NCBI RefSeq assembly: GCF_018143015.1
Contig: NC_054741.1
Span: 58,712,197-58,776,196 of the forward strand
Reading direction: 5' to 3'
Source: Lytechinus variegatus
Lineage: Eukaryota; Echinodermata; Echinoidea; Temnopleuroida; Toxopneustidae
Length of the DNA stretch: 64,000 nucleotides
The position numbers and the translations under genes were made by a program. Shown here piece after piece: positions 35,700 to 50,600 of the stretch. The notes beneath the pieces were generated by a model. That model did no database searches, was not told where the DNA came from, and was given only the letters and a program-made list of their open reading frames with translations. Every line of letters starts with the position of its first letter. Position 1 is the stretch's first letter.

Positions 35700-38600
35700 T
35701 TATGCATCTCCACTTCCTTTCGTGACGACCTTTGACACGTCTTCTGTCTTGTCAAAGGCACTGTCCCCACTGTCATCACTCCTTGACATCTTCCTAGAGG
35801 TCGTACTACCGAACCCAGAGTCATCATTATGCTCATCGTCTGTGCTCATTGCTGACTCTCTTGGGCGCTTCTTGGTTCCAGGAACCTATACGGATTGAAT
35901 TTTTGAAAGTAAGAAGTTATAACTCTATTGGGGGTGTTGCAGGAAACTTTAAGTTCACTTACAGAATTAAGTAGTCAATGGACACCTACAACGTAATGGA
36001 ACTGGGTGGTCCCAAAATAAAGTTACAGGAATTACATAATTCATTTGTCATTGGATCAACAGAAGTGCAGTTCCGTCTACTCCAAATACTCCTCACAGTT
36101 TATTCTGGGACCCCTCTTTCCTAGTTTTGTGAGGCATTGGGTAACTTTATAAACATGGCAATGTATTTGGCTTTCTTTCCATACAAATTTTCAACCAAGG
36201 CAGGTTGTTTGTGACCTACCAAGTGCAATGTTCCCACATTGGTCTTCATGTACCTAAGATTTCTCTTCAAAAGGTATTAAAGACAAGTAGGTCACACTCC
36301 AAATACTCATCACAGTTTATTCTGGGACCCCTCTTTCCTAGTTTTGTGAGGCATTGGGTAACTTTATAAACATGGCAATGTATTTGGCTTTCTTTCCATA
36401 CAAATTTTCAACCAAGGCAGGTTGTTTGTGACCTACCAAGTGCAATGTTCCCACATTGGTCTTCATGTACCTAAGATTTCTCTTCAAAAGGTATTAAAGA
36501 CAAGTATTACTTATGTCCATCCACTTACCTCTGGGACATACATGGAATAATTTGTCTCTCTTTCTTAGTTCATATCGTGAAGGCTTGAGCACTTCATAGA
36601 ATCAAGTAAGAATTGTGGTAAAGATGACTATTTAATGGTGTTCTTCACATGTCAAATTGGAAAAAAAAATCAAAAGCTTACCGGAGCAGTAGGAGGAAGC
36701 ATCTGTCCGTTCCTGTTGGGGTACATGACCTTCTCGGCCTTGTCAATGACCTCTGGATCCTGAAGCCATGGGTGCGCCAAGGCCTGCTTGGTAGTCAGTC
36801 TCCGCTTTGGATCAACAGTCAAAAGTTTCTTGACCATATCGATTGCTGCATGGTAAGAAATGAGATTTATCCTTAATTATTCCATACCAAACATTCACAT
36901 CTTTGTTCCTGGCCCATGACTAATTTAAAGGATGCCGATCAAATTCAATTTGCAGATATTTCAATTTCAATTTACAGATATGTCAAGTTGCTCAGTATTT
37001 TCAAGGATAATCATATAACAGTAATAAAAGAGCAGATACATAAAAAAACCTCTCTCAGCTGCAATATAGCTTTATACTCCTTGATTGAAGCCTTCATTAA
37101 AGAACAAAATCAAGACAAAGGTATGCAATATCCTTTTTTAAGCAAAAATTGCAACATCATCAAGTACCCTAAGGACACTGTCGGTGGGTATTTCCACAAG
37201 GGTATTACCAACATTGTCATAGTTTGAGTGCCTGTTCTTTGCCTTGCCTCCCTTTTTATCATGTAATGTGGACAATGTCGAATGAGCTTGTTCTATCATA
37301 TGATTTTGTTCAATTCCACAAAACCGTTACATTTATGATATTGAGGTATTACCTATGGTAACAGAATAACCTGAGAATCAGGCCTTTTCTATTAAAAAAA
37401 ATGTCTTAAAAAAAAATCAAAGCATTATAAACAATAATGTCATGGTGAAATTTCTGTTTATATAAGCTTTGTTTAATCACAGAATTTGGGCATTCAGGAC
37501 TACAAATTTGATTATTTTATGGTAAATATGAGGCAAGGTGCAATTTCAATCCTAGCCAAGCTGAGAACTCAAAACCATACCTGACTCTGATACTGATCCC
37601 CAGTACTTTGTTGGGAAGCTGTAGTAACCTCTCTTAATCTGCTGCTCCAAGGTCATCACCTTGATTTCATCCGAGAACGGAGGGTACCCTGCAAGGCAGA
37701 TGTAGAGGATGACCCCTATACTCCAGCAATCGACGGCTTTTGTGTAGCCACCCATACCCATACTGGTCAGGATCTCTGGGGCGAGGTAGGTAGGTGTGCC
37801 ACATAGGGTCTTCATCAGGGATTGCTCTCCGACAAACTTGGAGAGACCAAAGTCGGTGACTTTAAGGACGGTTTCCTTGTCGTCGGTCATGAGGAGCAGG
37901 TTTTCTGGCTGTGATTAAGGAAGACATTTAGATATAATCAGTGATAAAAAAAATTGGTTTCATTGATTGTTCACTGACAAACTAACAGAGACCAAGGTCA
38001 GAGACCTTCAGTTCAGTTTCCTTGTCGTTGTCATGAGCAAGAGGTTCTCGGGATGGGGTTTACATGTAGGATGATATTACAATCAGCGTTACTGATTTTA
38101 AAGGAAGTTTCCATCACAGATTGTTCACAATAAACAAACCAGAATAGGCAAAAGTCTTCATAATTTCAGGGAGGAGTTTCATCATCATTTGGTGTCAGTT
38201 ATTCACAGGCCTATACAGGGGAGCGTTCATGAAAGGATTTGTCAGACGTTTCATCCGACAAGTCCTGTTTTATCCGACAGTTGCCATGGTAATAGTGCCT
38301 ATCGACCAATCAGAATCAAGGAAAGATTTCAGATCTGACAACTTGTCGGCCCAAAATGTTGAGGTAACACTCCCCTGATTTTCACCACAACCTAGGCTAA
38401 TGCCACAACACCACATCTGTATGCACTACCATCCACTCGTTCCGCCATTACCAGTGACCCACATACACAGAGCGCCACCACCAACAGCCTACCAGCCTGC
38501 CAGCCAGCTTCTCTACATCACGGCATATACACGCCATAAGTACCGCAGCACGATTAGCAAACACTCACTCCTTATTAAAGACAGACAGTCAACCTGTCTT

Positions 38601-41600
38601 GACGGACAGTCTAGTCTTCTTTCCTGCTCTGCAACTCTGCAATCATCGACTCATATTCTGATCTTGGGTTGAAATCGAACTCTGGTTTAAAGTTGTGGTT
38701 CAACTATGAACAGTCAATTGAGGCACAAATCTTTAACTTTACACATCCAATTTATTAACTCATATGACACCCACATTGTCTAGGAATGATAACTGAACTT
38801 TATTTTGAAGAATTTTTCTTCAATATAAAATCAAAAGGAAGTACAATAGTAACATAAGAAATATACAATATAATCAGAATCTTTTGCTCCCCATAATTTT
38901 AGCACAGAGTTAGACCGTGGTCTAAGTTAAACCTGAGTTCAGAATACGGGCCTTCGACTCAAACCAGCCTTCTCTCATCTCTCCAACTACTCAAGTCCCT
39001 CAACTTTTCTGATTTTCCGCGTTTCCCCTGTCTCGCCTTTATCCACTATCCTTAGTCCTTCTAGGACTCCCCACATGGGTGTACCGTAAGCCACTTCCAC
39101 AATTAGACTAACTGGTATTGTACAAAATAGCTGTAAACCAGAATATCAGGCAACAAATCTTACCTTCAAATCCCTGTGTGTGATTCCATTGTCATGTAAA
39201 TACTGTAAAACAGACGAAATAGAAAAAATACTGGTAAAGAGTACTGAAGCCCTTCAATACACAAAGTATAGCAATAAGGTTGTATTCATGGCAAATACTT
39301 ACTGTATGAATAATATTTAACATTAATTTGTTAGGGTGCGTCATTACATCCCTAAAAATTCAAAGTATTCATATTTTTCACTACAATTTGTAAGTAAAAC
39401 AAAAACAAAAAAGTGGTATAATGCCTCTGGCCGTCTCACCTGCATCACGCGGTTCAATATAGCAGCAGTGCTCACTTTGAATACTACTCTAACTCGCACA
39501 AGATGTTCAGTGATACATGGTTACTCTTATGTCCACTTTTTATGAACTAGACCAATAAACTTACAGAGATATGATGGTTATTCACCAAAAAACCCCAACA
39601 TGGCCAAAGTTCATTGACCTTACATGACCTTTGACCATGATCATGTGACCTGAAACTCAAACAGGATATTCAGTGATACTTGATTACTCTTATGTACAAG
39701 TTTCATGAATCAGATCCATAAACTTTCAAAGTTATGATGGTAATTCAACAGATACACCCAATTCGGCCAAAGTTCATTGACCTTTGACCTTGGTCATGTG
39801 ACCTGAAACGTGCACAGGATGTTCAGTGATACTTGATTACTCTAATGTCCAAGTTTAATGAACTAGCCCAATAAACTTCCAAAGTTATGATGGTAATTCA
39901 ACAGATACCCCCGATTCGGCCAAAGTTCACTGACCCTAATGACCTTTGACCTTAATCATGAGACCTGAAACTTGCACAAAATTTTCAGTGATGCTTGATT
40001 ACTATTATGTCCAAGTTTCATGAATCAGATCCATAAACTTTCAAAGTTATGATGGGAATTCAACAGATATCCCCAATTCGGCCAAAGTTCATTGACCCTA
40101 ATGACCTTTGACCTTAATCATGAGACCTGAAACTTGCACAAAATTTTCAGTGATGCTTGATTACTATTATGTCCAAGTTTCATGAATCAGATCCATAAAC
40201 TTTCAAAGTTATGATGGGAATTCAACAGATATCATCAATTCGGCCAAAGTTCATTGACCCTAAATGACCTTTGACCTTGGTCATGTGACGTGAAACTCAT
40301 GCAGGATGTTCAGTGATACTTGATTAACCTTATGTCCAAGTTTCATGAACTAGGTCCATATATTTTCTAAGTTATGATGACATTTCAAAAACTTAACCAC
40401 AGGTTAAGATTTCGATGTTGATTCCTCCAACATGGTCTAAGTTCATTGACCCTAAATGACCTTTGACCTTGGTCATGTGACATGAAACTCTAATAGGATG
40501 TTCAGTAATACTTGATTAACCTTATGGCCAAGTTTCATGAACTAGGTCCATATACTTTCTAAGTTATGATGTCATTTCAAAAACTTAACCTCAGGTTAAG
40601 ATTTGATGTTGACGCCGCCGCCGCCGCCGTCGGAAAAGCGGCGCCTATAGTCTCACTTTGCTTCGCAGGTGAGACAAAAACAGATTAAAAAAAAGGTCAA
40701 GGTCTCATTTCATCAAAATATATCAATAACAAATATCAGAATCATATGACAACTATGATCAGCAGATTACAGCATCAACTTGTAACTTGCAATAAATAAC
40801 AAGGTTTTATGATTCAGAGTCCAAGACATACCTTGCAAGCCGTAATCATTTGATAAAAGTAGAACTTAGCAGTAGCTTCATCAAACTTCCCAATGCTCAC
40901 AACTCTGTCAAATAGTTCTCCACCCTCAACCCTAAAACAGGAAATGAATGAGAATGAATATGAATATCATGATCAGATCATTGTACATGCAGTACATTTC
41001 ACATACAATGCATCTAAAAAAAATATACTTTAAAATGGCTGCCAAATAAAATAAATAAATCCATTTTCATTTGGGGAGGGGGGGACCCTATATAAAGCAA
41101 ATAAAGCAAACTTCCAAATGACACCAAAAAGTTGGAAAACTATATTCATGCTTAAGTGAAGACTGCCTACTTGAATAAATGGTATATGAATTAGGCTGGA
41201 CAGATTGATTTGATTAAATAGAGAAAAATCATTACTAGCTTAACGCTGGAAATTTCATCAAAATCGGATGTAAAATAAAAAAGTTATGACATTTTAAATT
41301 TTCGCTTATTTTTCACATAACAGTTATATGCACAACTCAAGGACATACAAATAAGACAAACGATGATGTCCCTCACTATTTCTTTTGTTTTTTTATTGTA
41401 TGAGGTATACAATATATAATTTTTTAAAGATTTGACAGTAAGGACCAACTTGACTGAAACATATGGTATTAAACAATGCTAATCCACATGCCCAGGGAGG
41501 AATAAATCGTTGTTACACTTGACAGTGAAGACAGAATAAGAATATTTCATATAAAAATACAAAAGATATAGTGAATGGATGACATCATCAGCCTCCTCAT

Positions 41601-44600
41601 TTGCAGTACCGACCAGGATGTGCATATAACTTTTTGTCAACAAGCTTTAAACTTTAAAATGTCATAACTTTCTTATTGTACATCCGATTTTGATGAAATT
41701 TTCAGTGTTATGCTTATTGGATTTTTCTCTCAGCCTTTTTGTTGGTGTAGACTTGTCCTATAAGAATCCAAAACTAATCTCAAATGATCATAATTTATCA
41801 CAACGCCCTCTACTTTGAAAATTCCAAAGAACTTGCCTTCAAAAACTGACAAAAATTGGAAGGCTAATTCCTGCCCAGTCTAATTTTTATATCCTTTACG
41901 TGTAGTGCTCAACATAAAAGGAATAGATTTCCAACTTTTTGGTGTCATTTGAAAGATTTAATTGTCTTTCCATATACAAAGAAATTTTCCCCTAAAGTGA
42001 TATTGGGCAGTCATTTAAAGAGTGTATAGTTTTTTTTTTTTTTTTAATGCACTGTAGTTTCAAACATGTCATTCTATGATTACAGTGAATGAAAAATGTC
42101 CAACTAGACATTTTCAGGATCATAGCACATCATATTTTGTCATATTTGCATTTGTTCTGATTGATTTTCATTTCAAAATATTGCCAATGTTATCACAAGA
42201 CTTGCATGCTATCGATCAGATTTGCAATTTTCATTTCGTGCACTTTGGAAATACAGAAAACATATCCTAAATTTATGAAAAGACAAAATTACAAAAATAT
42301 ATAAAACAAAATTGTGAAATAATGAAAACATGTTATATAATAAGATACTTTACTTACAATTCTAGTACAATATACAGGACTTCTGGTGTGTCGAAAACAT
42401 CTTCTATACCTATAATACATGGCTGAACATAACAAGAAATACAACAATTTATTATCAAACATTATAAATCTTTACCATTCATTCTCATTTCATTTTCTGC
42501 ATCAATTTGCGTTGTTACAACTACACATAAATTGAATTATCAGGTTTGTTATTTTGTTTCCATCATTACTTTTTCACTATAGGTATACCTAGAGGGCTTG
42601 AATGGTGGCTATACAGTAGAATTACATTGTCAGTTCTGCACACCAGAAAGTAACGTTTTCAGAATATAATTTAATGGAACAAATTACCCTATTCCTTCTC
42701 AGGTTTGTCCTTCAAAACATAGCAGGCAAATAATCACAATAGAAGCACATCATCAAATACCACAAGTTTGAATTAGACTGCAATTTATGATTATAAATGC
42801 TAAACCAACAAAGCAGTTGTGCATTCAATATAGGGTTATGATGCCTAGAATTGCAAAACACCCTGAATCACTGGGAATTTAGCAGTTAGAGGAATATAAA
42901 TGTATTCATCATAATTTTTTGACACCACTTTAGTGCAAAATCAACATTAACATAATGAAAATGCCCAAAGGCAAGGCTATGTATAGACGACCAAAGGTTA
43001 TTGACTCTTTTTAAGTGAAGTAGTCTAGTTTCTAATGGTATGAACCGGGAGTATGAAGTAAGAAGTAATAATAGTATGAAGTGCTTTATAGAAACATTGA
43101 ATGAAGTGTTATAGATGTACTACATACAGTCATGTGTCAAATTTCCTTGGTACACTTCACTCATTAATGATACACCATAATCCTATAATGAGAATTTTAT
43201 ATTTCCTTGAAGGAAAGCTATATTTATACACATTGCTGTACACTACAGGCAGGGGGGGGGTGACAATATACATGCATGGATCTGTAAGGGTATTTCAATG
43301 AAATTGTTTGCTAGCCTGACTGAATAAGTGACCTGTAGGTCAATCAAACAGCTCGTACTTGCAAAATGGGAAATATTATCAACAGCTGCACATATACCTT
43401 TATAATAAGCAACGCATCAATGTGAAACATGCAGACATGACATGGGGCAAATCTACATGTAGTGTGGTTTAACATTTAACCAATTGTGACACAACTCTCT
43501 AGCAGTAGGGAACCATTTTGTCAGCACATTTGGTGCTCAATTCATTCATAACTATCTGAAAATAAATGAAATAGTTTACTTCACCACGAAAGCATGGGAA
43601 ATATAAAATAAATATAAGTAACATTTAATGTTAAGGCCTGGTCACACCGCTCAAGCGTTGTTGGAGCGGTCATGGAGCGGTAGGGAGAGAGGGTCGAATT
43701 TTGCTCACGAAATTGGGGAAAAAATCGAAAACAAAAATCGAAAAATAAAAACAATCGAAATCGAAAATGGTGAACGAAACCGAGCGGTGACGTTTTTTCT
43801 CTCCGCTCCACGACCGCTCCAACAATGCTCGGGCGGTGTGACCAGGCCTTAAACACTTTTTTAAAAAATCATCACTCACGTGGTGAAGCTTCTTTAGTAT
43901 CCTGACTTCTTCCATCACTGTCTTCTCCATGTTCTAGAATGACACACATCTCCATTATAAATATTTTGCTCACAATTACTCTTTTTTGCCTTATAATATT
44001 ATATGTAGACATGTGAAAGCATTGTGGTCTATTGGTACTGACCCTTCCTTGCCTTGCAATCAGAGGGTCATAGATTGAAATGCTTGCCACAGCATTAATT
44101 TCCTTCAGCAAAAAAAAAATCCACAACAAGCTGCACTTGACACGGTGAGGTACATGTAAATGGGTACTTGCAAGAAGGTATTCTACAAACAGTTGTTAAC
44201 ATCAAAATCAGTAGCCTAGCTTCAAATGAGCAATATATGAGTGTCTTGAGCTACTAGCACATAATAAAATACCCCATAGTATCATTATTATTACACAGCA
44301 AACACAACAACTCAGTTGATTTTAATTTTAGAGACACAAAGAGCAATTTGAATAAAAAGAAAGTATAAAAATACCCAACATGAACATCATCATTATTATC
44401 AGATGGCAAACTGAACAACTCAATTCATTTAGATTCTAGAGACACAAAGAGAAATCAATTAGCCCTATACGTGTGTTAGCTTATCCGATCAATATGCAAA
44501 ATTTGATCCAGGCAGATTAATAATTCTCATTCATTAAATTCATTTCATATTAAATTTAAAAATAAGAAGAGCGGGGAAGGGGAAGTAGAAAAAGAAAAGA

Positions 44601-47600
44601 CAAAAAAGAGAAGGAGAAAAGTGGGGAGAGGGAGGAGAGGATGAGACAAAATAGAAAGATGGAAGGAATTACAAAGATTTAAGGAGAAAGATATGAGAAA
44701 GGAGAAGAATTCATAAAATAGAAGATAAGTCTCAAAAGTTTCTTACCCGGACCATGGTCCCTCCTATTGAGAATGTCTTCTTTTCTATAATCTTGACTGC
44801 AACCTTCCGACATGTTCCTTTCTCAAATGCTAGCTTCACTTGCCCACAGGCCCCCCTTAAAAATAGAAATCACAAGGTCTGTAAATCTCCTTATGATAAA
44901 TTATACAATACAGGTCTACATTTTATCAAAGCTGAGTAAAAAAAATTGTGTAGTAATATGAAACTATAAGTAACAAACAACAATATACAGGTACATTGTA
45001 GGTTTTAGATTTTCAAGTAATTATTTTTTAGCATACAGTGCGTCCCACAAAAAAGGAAACTCCATTTTGAGAGAAAGATTTCACAATTATTATGCTTTAA
45101 CTATAAATTTGATACTCATGGAAAGATTGGAATCTCATCACTAATTTAAAACAAATCATTCACGAATGGCAGATAGCAAACAATAAATATTGAGACATAT
45201 CAGAAACGATTTGTGCAGAAAATCGTGTGAATCTGAATCCACTCTCATTTCAGGGATCAGTGAGAGAAACCTAACAAAGAATACGAAAGAAATGCTAATG
45301 AGCCAATCGTCGAAAATGCACGGCCGTCGTATCATGAATCAATCTTGTCAAATATTTCTGCACAACCTGGTTTTGACATTAAAATTTCAAACTCATCTTG
45401 CTCATTTATGTGTGAAGAGTTGTTTCACTGTCACACATTAGGTATCAAAATGAAGAGGAATAAGTGAATTATATATTATATTTTTCACAAAACAATGATA
45501 TGCACAAATAAGTGACTCAGTCGACGATGTCAATCACTCACTATTTCTTTTGTTTTTAATTGTTTGAATTATACAATATTTCATTTTTTACAGAATTGAC
45601 AATAAGGACCAACTTGACTGATCCATATAGTATTACCAATGCTACAACATGTACATGTAAGGGAGGAATTAATCGTTGTATCGCTTGACAATTAGGAGAA
45701 AATTTGAAAATTTCATATTTCATATAATACAATACAAAAAAAATAGTGAGTGGATGACATCATAGTCTCCTCATTTGCATACCCACCAAGATGTGCATAT
45801 AATTGTTTTATGAAATTAAGCAAAACTTTAAAATGTCATAACTTTCTTATTTTAAATCTGATTTTGATGACATTTTCAGTGTTATGCTTGTTGGATTTTT
45901 CTCTTTTTATTCAAATCAACTTTTTGCTGGGGTGGACTTGTCCTTTAAAGCTTTACAAATATAATGACATTTTTTGTGTGTTATCAGACATTACACTCTC
46001 ATTATAAGATTGACGCTACATATACATCATGTGGAATATATTGTATAGAGTTACGTTTAGTAACAAAGGAAAACCAAAAATAAGAATATTGTTACCGGTA
46101 ATTGTACATTTACAATAGAGGATGGACTCTATAGTGAACCTGGTGGGTGTTTCATAAAGCTGTTCGTAAGTTAAGAGCGACTTTAAGAACGACTGGTGAT
46201 CCCTTAATGCGGTAAGTGGTATATTGTATTGGTGATGGTTTAGCGCGTAAGAAAGGTTCACCAGTCGTTCTTAAAGTCGCTCTTATCTTACGAACAGCTT
46301 TATGAAACGGCCCCCAGATGTGTCTGACAAAACACCCACCCTGTGTCCTTCAACTTGCTTTACTTGTATGTACATGAGAAAGTTTGTAACTTCCTCTTTG
46401 TAACAGGTGCAATTAATTATCATCAGTCATTGACACCTTATGAATAGTTAAATGTACATGTGTGTACATGTAGGCCTATCAATATGGCTGAAACACAATG
46501 TGATTATCATATCAACACTTAATATGAAGAAGTCATTAATTCCGCTGTATTGTAATCAAATTACTCGTAGCTATCTTTGAATATTTCATTTCTGGAGAGC
46601 TAAATGTAGTTTTTGTTTTTGCTTTCATTAGAATAGACTATATTATAAGCCATTTCATTATTACAATTTGTGCATGAGCAGATAAAGGTCAATAATAAAC
46701 CAGAATAGGAATTTTCTAAATCATTGAGATGAGCATCATGGTTGTTATCCCATTCAAAGAATGGTGATGATGATGATTACGAAGTGCATTGTAGATTTCA
46801 ACTTGTGCTTGCATTATTGATCTTCATGATTAAATGGTGGTAATTTTTTACCGGACTGCTAAGAAAGCATGAATGATTGTAAGCAGGCAACCAGAGGACC
46901 GACAGCTTAAGGTCCCCCCTGAAAGACCTGGTACTGAAGATTAATGCTTTACCAAAAGGCACTAGCGCACCAAGTGGGAATCGAACCCGGGTCACCCGAA
47001 TACGAATCCCCCGCTCTACCGACTGAGCTATCGCGCCTCCTCGGACAGGATGTGTGAAGGAAAGGTTGTTCACAAAGCCCCTTTAAGCAATAGTCGGTGG
47101 TCACTCCCATCCATTAAATAAGAAATTACTACTTCGTAGTGGAAGGTGGGAATCAGTCAGGGCAAAAACAAGCCGTTACGGATATTCTTTTATTCCTTTC
47201 TCAATTCGTCTTCTGAACCATAAAATACATGTAGAAAACAAGTCACCTCATTGCAGAATTACACTTATTCTTCAATATTGCCATCTATGTCTCCTCATAA
47301 ATACAATATACTCAAACTGCCACGAATGTAATGAGTAATGATAGTAGTAGCAGCAATAGTAATGATAATGATAATGAACAGCAACTATAATGATTAAAAT
47401 AATAATAGTATCGACAACATGGTCAATGTAGAGTTGTGGATTTTTATATGTGAATTATGCTTCAAGTAATAAATAAACAAATAAATAAAATGACCGGATA
47501 CTTTCTCATTTAACAGTTCTAAAATGATGATGATAATGATAATCACGCCAAATATGCCTACTTGTTGTTCTTATTTTAACAATGATCTCATTATACTCTT

Positions 47601-50600
47601 TTAATCGACTTTAATATAATAAGAATGAATGTACATGTAATATATGCACGCCAATATTTTGTATTAATTTGTCTCTCCTTGATTTTGTATATTTCCTTAT
47701 AAAATGTGTTGTCATTTTTTTTGAATGTATACAAAATGAATTTCCATTTAGCTGGACAATAAAACATTATATATGATGATGATGATGGTGGTGGTGGTGG
47801 TGATGATTATGATGATGATGGTGGTGATGATGATCACAATGACATGGATGATAATGACAATAATGAAGATGGTGTTATGACAGTGGTGATCATGACAATG
47901 ACGATAATAATAATGATGTAGATTATGATATTGATGGTAATGATGATGATGATAACACAGAAACTATTCCTCCTCACTTACCTGCCTAATACTTTTGACA
48001 TGATGAACTTTTCTCTAAGTGCTGAAGGAAGATTACTTTGATCAGAATCCGATGTATCCATGAAAACATATGCTGAAATAACACATAATAGTATAAATTC
48101 ATAAATCATCTGTCATGCATGCTTCATGAACTTTATAAATGAAATGTAATAATATTGCATCACATGACCATACTGGCATGGAATCATATAGACGGGGGAC
48201 ATTCCTATCCTATAAGGATGCCAGAGGAATTGAAAAAAATATAAAGACAAAATGTTTAAAAATACCCCAAAATACACTAACATGGTTGTCAAAGATAGAA
48301 AAGGGTTATCACTACAAGGTCAGGTATTATCTTGCAGAGGAATATAAAGATCATCTCTTATTTTGCAACATACATGTAGGATTTTATTGACTAAAAGACA
48401 TGCCAGGTGTTTTACTTTATCACTGAGCAATGTCTATTAGAATCATTTTTACACATAATCTCTACATGTATGTATGCAAATAAAGAAAGTGGTAAGTTGT
48501 CAAATTCTGAAAGAACTTGATTTCACATTTAACAAGGATTTTGTTTTACTGACAAAATACAACCGAATTCTCCCAAACTCACTATTTCTCAAAAAAATTC
48601 TCAACCATTCAAAAAAAAAATGCATACAAGAGAAAAAAAGTGCTAAAATCCATTACTATTTACCTTTGTTTTTGGATAATGAAAGAGCAATCTCATCATT
48701 GTTGTTTAGAACTCTCTTCTTCCCTTTACCTTGAAAAGTGTAAAATAGGAAAGGGTTGAATAAAGTTAATTAAATGTCTGCTTAATTTGTGCATTTTTAT
48801 AGTACATATACCACCAACGACATCATGAGAGACCTAATGTTCACTGTGGTCACCAACTTTTTCATCAACAACCCCTGCATTATAAACTGAGAAATAAAGT
48901 TTGTGTGTGTGTGACCACCATCCGATTCAATAGTAGTTTTTAATGGACAGAGGCATGAAAACAGCCCCCATTAAAAAAAAAAATCTTATTTTTTTCCCCC
49001 TGATATGGTATTTAAAGTTATTCTCAAGGGCAGTAGGCGATAACCTTTTTTAACATGTACATGTAATAAGATGAAAAAATACTCTCAGTAATTAAGTTCT
49101 AGAGTTTTTATTTTCCCCTAAAAGTATATTCATGGACAGTATTAAAAAGAGAGATTTTTCAACAATGTAAGAGAACAGGAAAGTTTTGAAAACTGTAACC
49201 TCCAAAAAGAATTTTTAAGAAATCCCCCAAACAATTAATGAGGTAATTTTAAGGGCAGTAAATGTACATGTGATAGAATTATGTCGATATTAGAGAACAG
49301 GAGAAAAAACTCAGTACAGGTAATTTATACCCATGATAAATAGGGTATATGTATTTCAGAGGTCTGAACACGGACATTCAAGATTCTTGTGAAATATCAT
49401 TTGAGAAAAAAAATGCACTGACTTGAAGATAAAGGGGAAGGGAAATAAAAAAGGGAAAAGGATTGCAAAATATACATGAGATTCTGATTTCACCAATGAT
49501 CCCTAAATTTTGATAATAGATCATCGTTTCTATTATTTCAATTTAGTTATTGCCCTAAAAGAGATCTACATCAAAGACCTTACTTTAGCTTCTTACCAAT
49601 CTTTTCTCCATTCACAAAGGTGCCATTTGAGCTCCTATCTTCAATAAAGTAGAAACTGCAATTATCATTTGATTCCTGGAAAACACAAGAAGAAATATGC
49701 AACTTCTGATACCAGGACTGGCATAATGAAAATTATTTTACAGGTTCTCTGTAAAGTTTGAAATGATTTATTTTTCTATTAAATGAACTTTCAACATATA
49801 TCATAATCCTGTATGATAGTATCTTAAATCTACAATAAAAATTGATATGTCTGTTTATTTCATGTTGAATGTAATTAGCTTCTAACAACATTGTGGACAT
49901 TTAGCTGAGAAGAAATATTTTCATAATTTATTATGTGTCCATACGAATATGGAAGAGCATCATTGACACTGAGCATTTAGACCTGAAGTTTAGTTGATAT
50001 ATCCCATTCCCATGACATTACCCAATCATAACATTGAAGAATGAATTTTTATTTAGATATATTAAAGACTACAACTTGTAACTCCAGTGGATGAAAGGCG
50101 TTGAGGGTGGTCACCTACATTGTATTTCCTTACCTTAAATATCCTAAAATGTGTTTTACTAAGTGTCTGGTAACAGGGATTTCTGCTTATCTCGGGGCTG
50201 TTGTAACAAATGTCGCACGATGGATCCCTTCCAAATAGGTATTCTTCCTTTGTATCCAAGAAATCTACAATTTTCATAAAAAGGATAGAATAATATTTAC
50301 AAAATTAATATGGTTGCATTCTTGCAGATTCAATTTATTGCCCTTTTACCGTACCATGGTTACTTGGTAAATGTGTACAAACGATGAAGGCGATTATGAT
50401 GCTGATGGAAATGACAACAACTACCACCAATAAACACATAATCAATAGATGATAATACACCTCCACCTACAACTCAAAACTTTTTCTTCACATCTGTTGT
50501 TGAAAGCTTAATTATCACTTGAGAGTCAAAAAGATACATGTACAAAATCATACTGAATAGTGAATAGAACTTAAATATGGGGAAGTTCACCCTGATAAGT

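Noticed and set aside
36916-37227. 103-codon plus-strand frame in a CHEK2 intron
   Set aside because: No recognisable domain, AT-rich codon content and no splice context. Retained genes on the plus strand here would need transcript evidence.
39423-40677. CRISPR-like array
   Set aside because: Units are 154-192 bp with whole-unit similarity rather than short repeats with unique spacers, in an animal intron.
46960-47042. tRNA gene on the minus strand
   Set aside because: A and B boxes are perfect but the acceptor stem does not pair, the T stem is weak, and a SINE body follows. Called as a tRNA-derived SINE.
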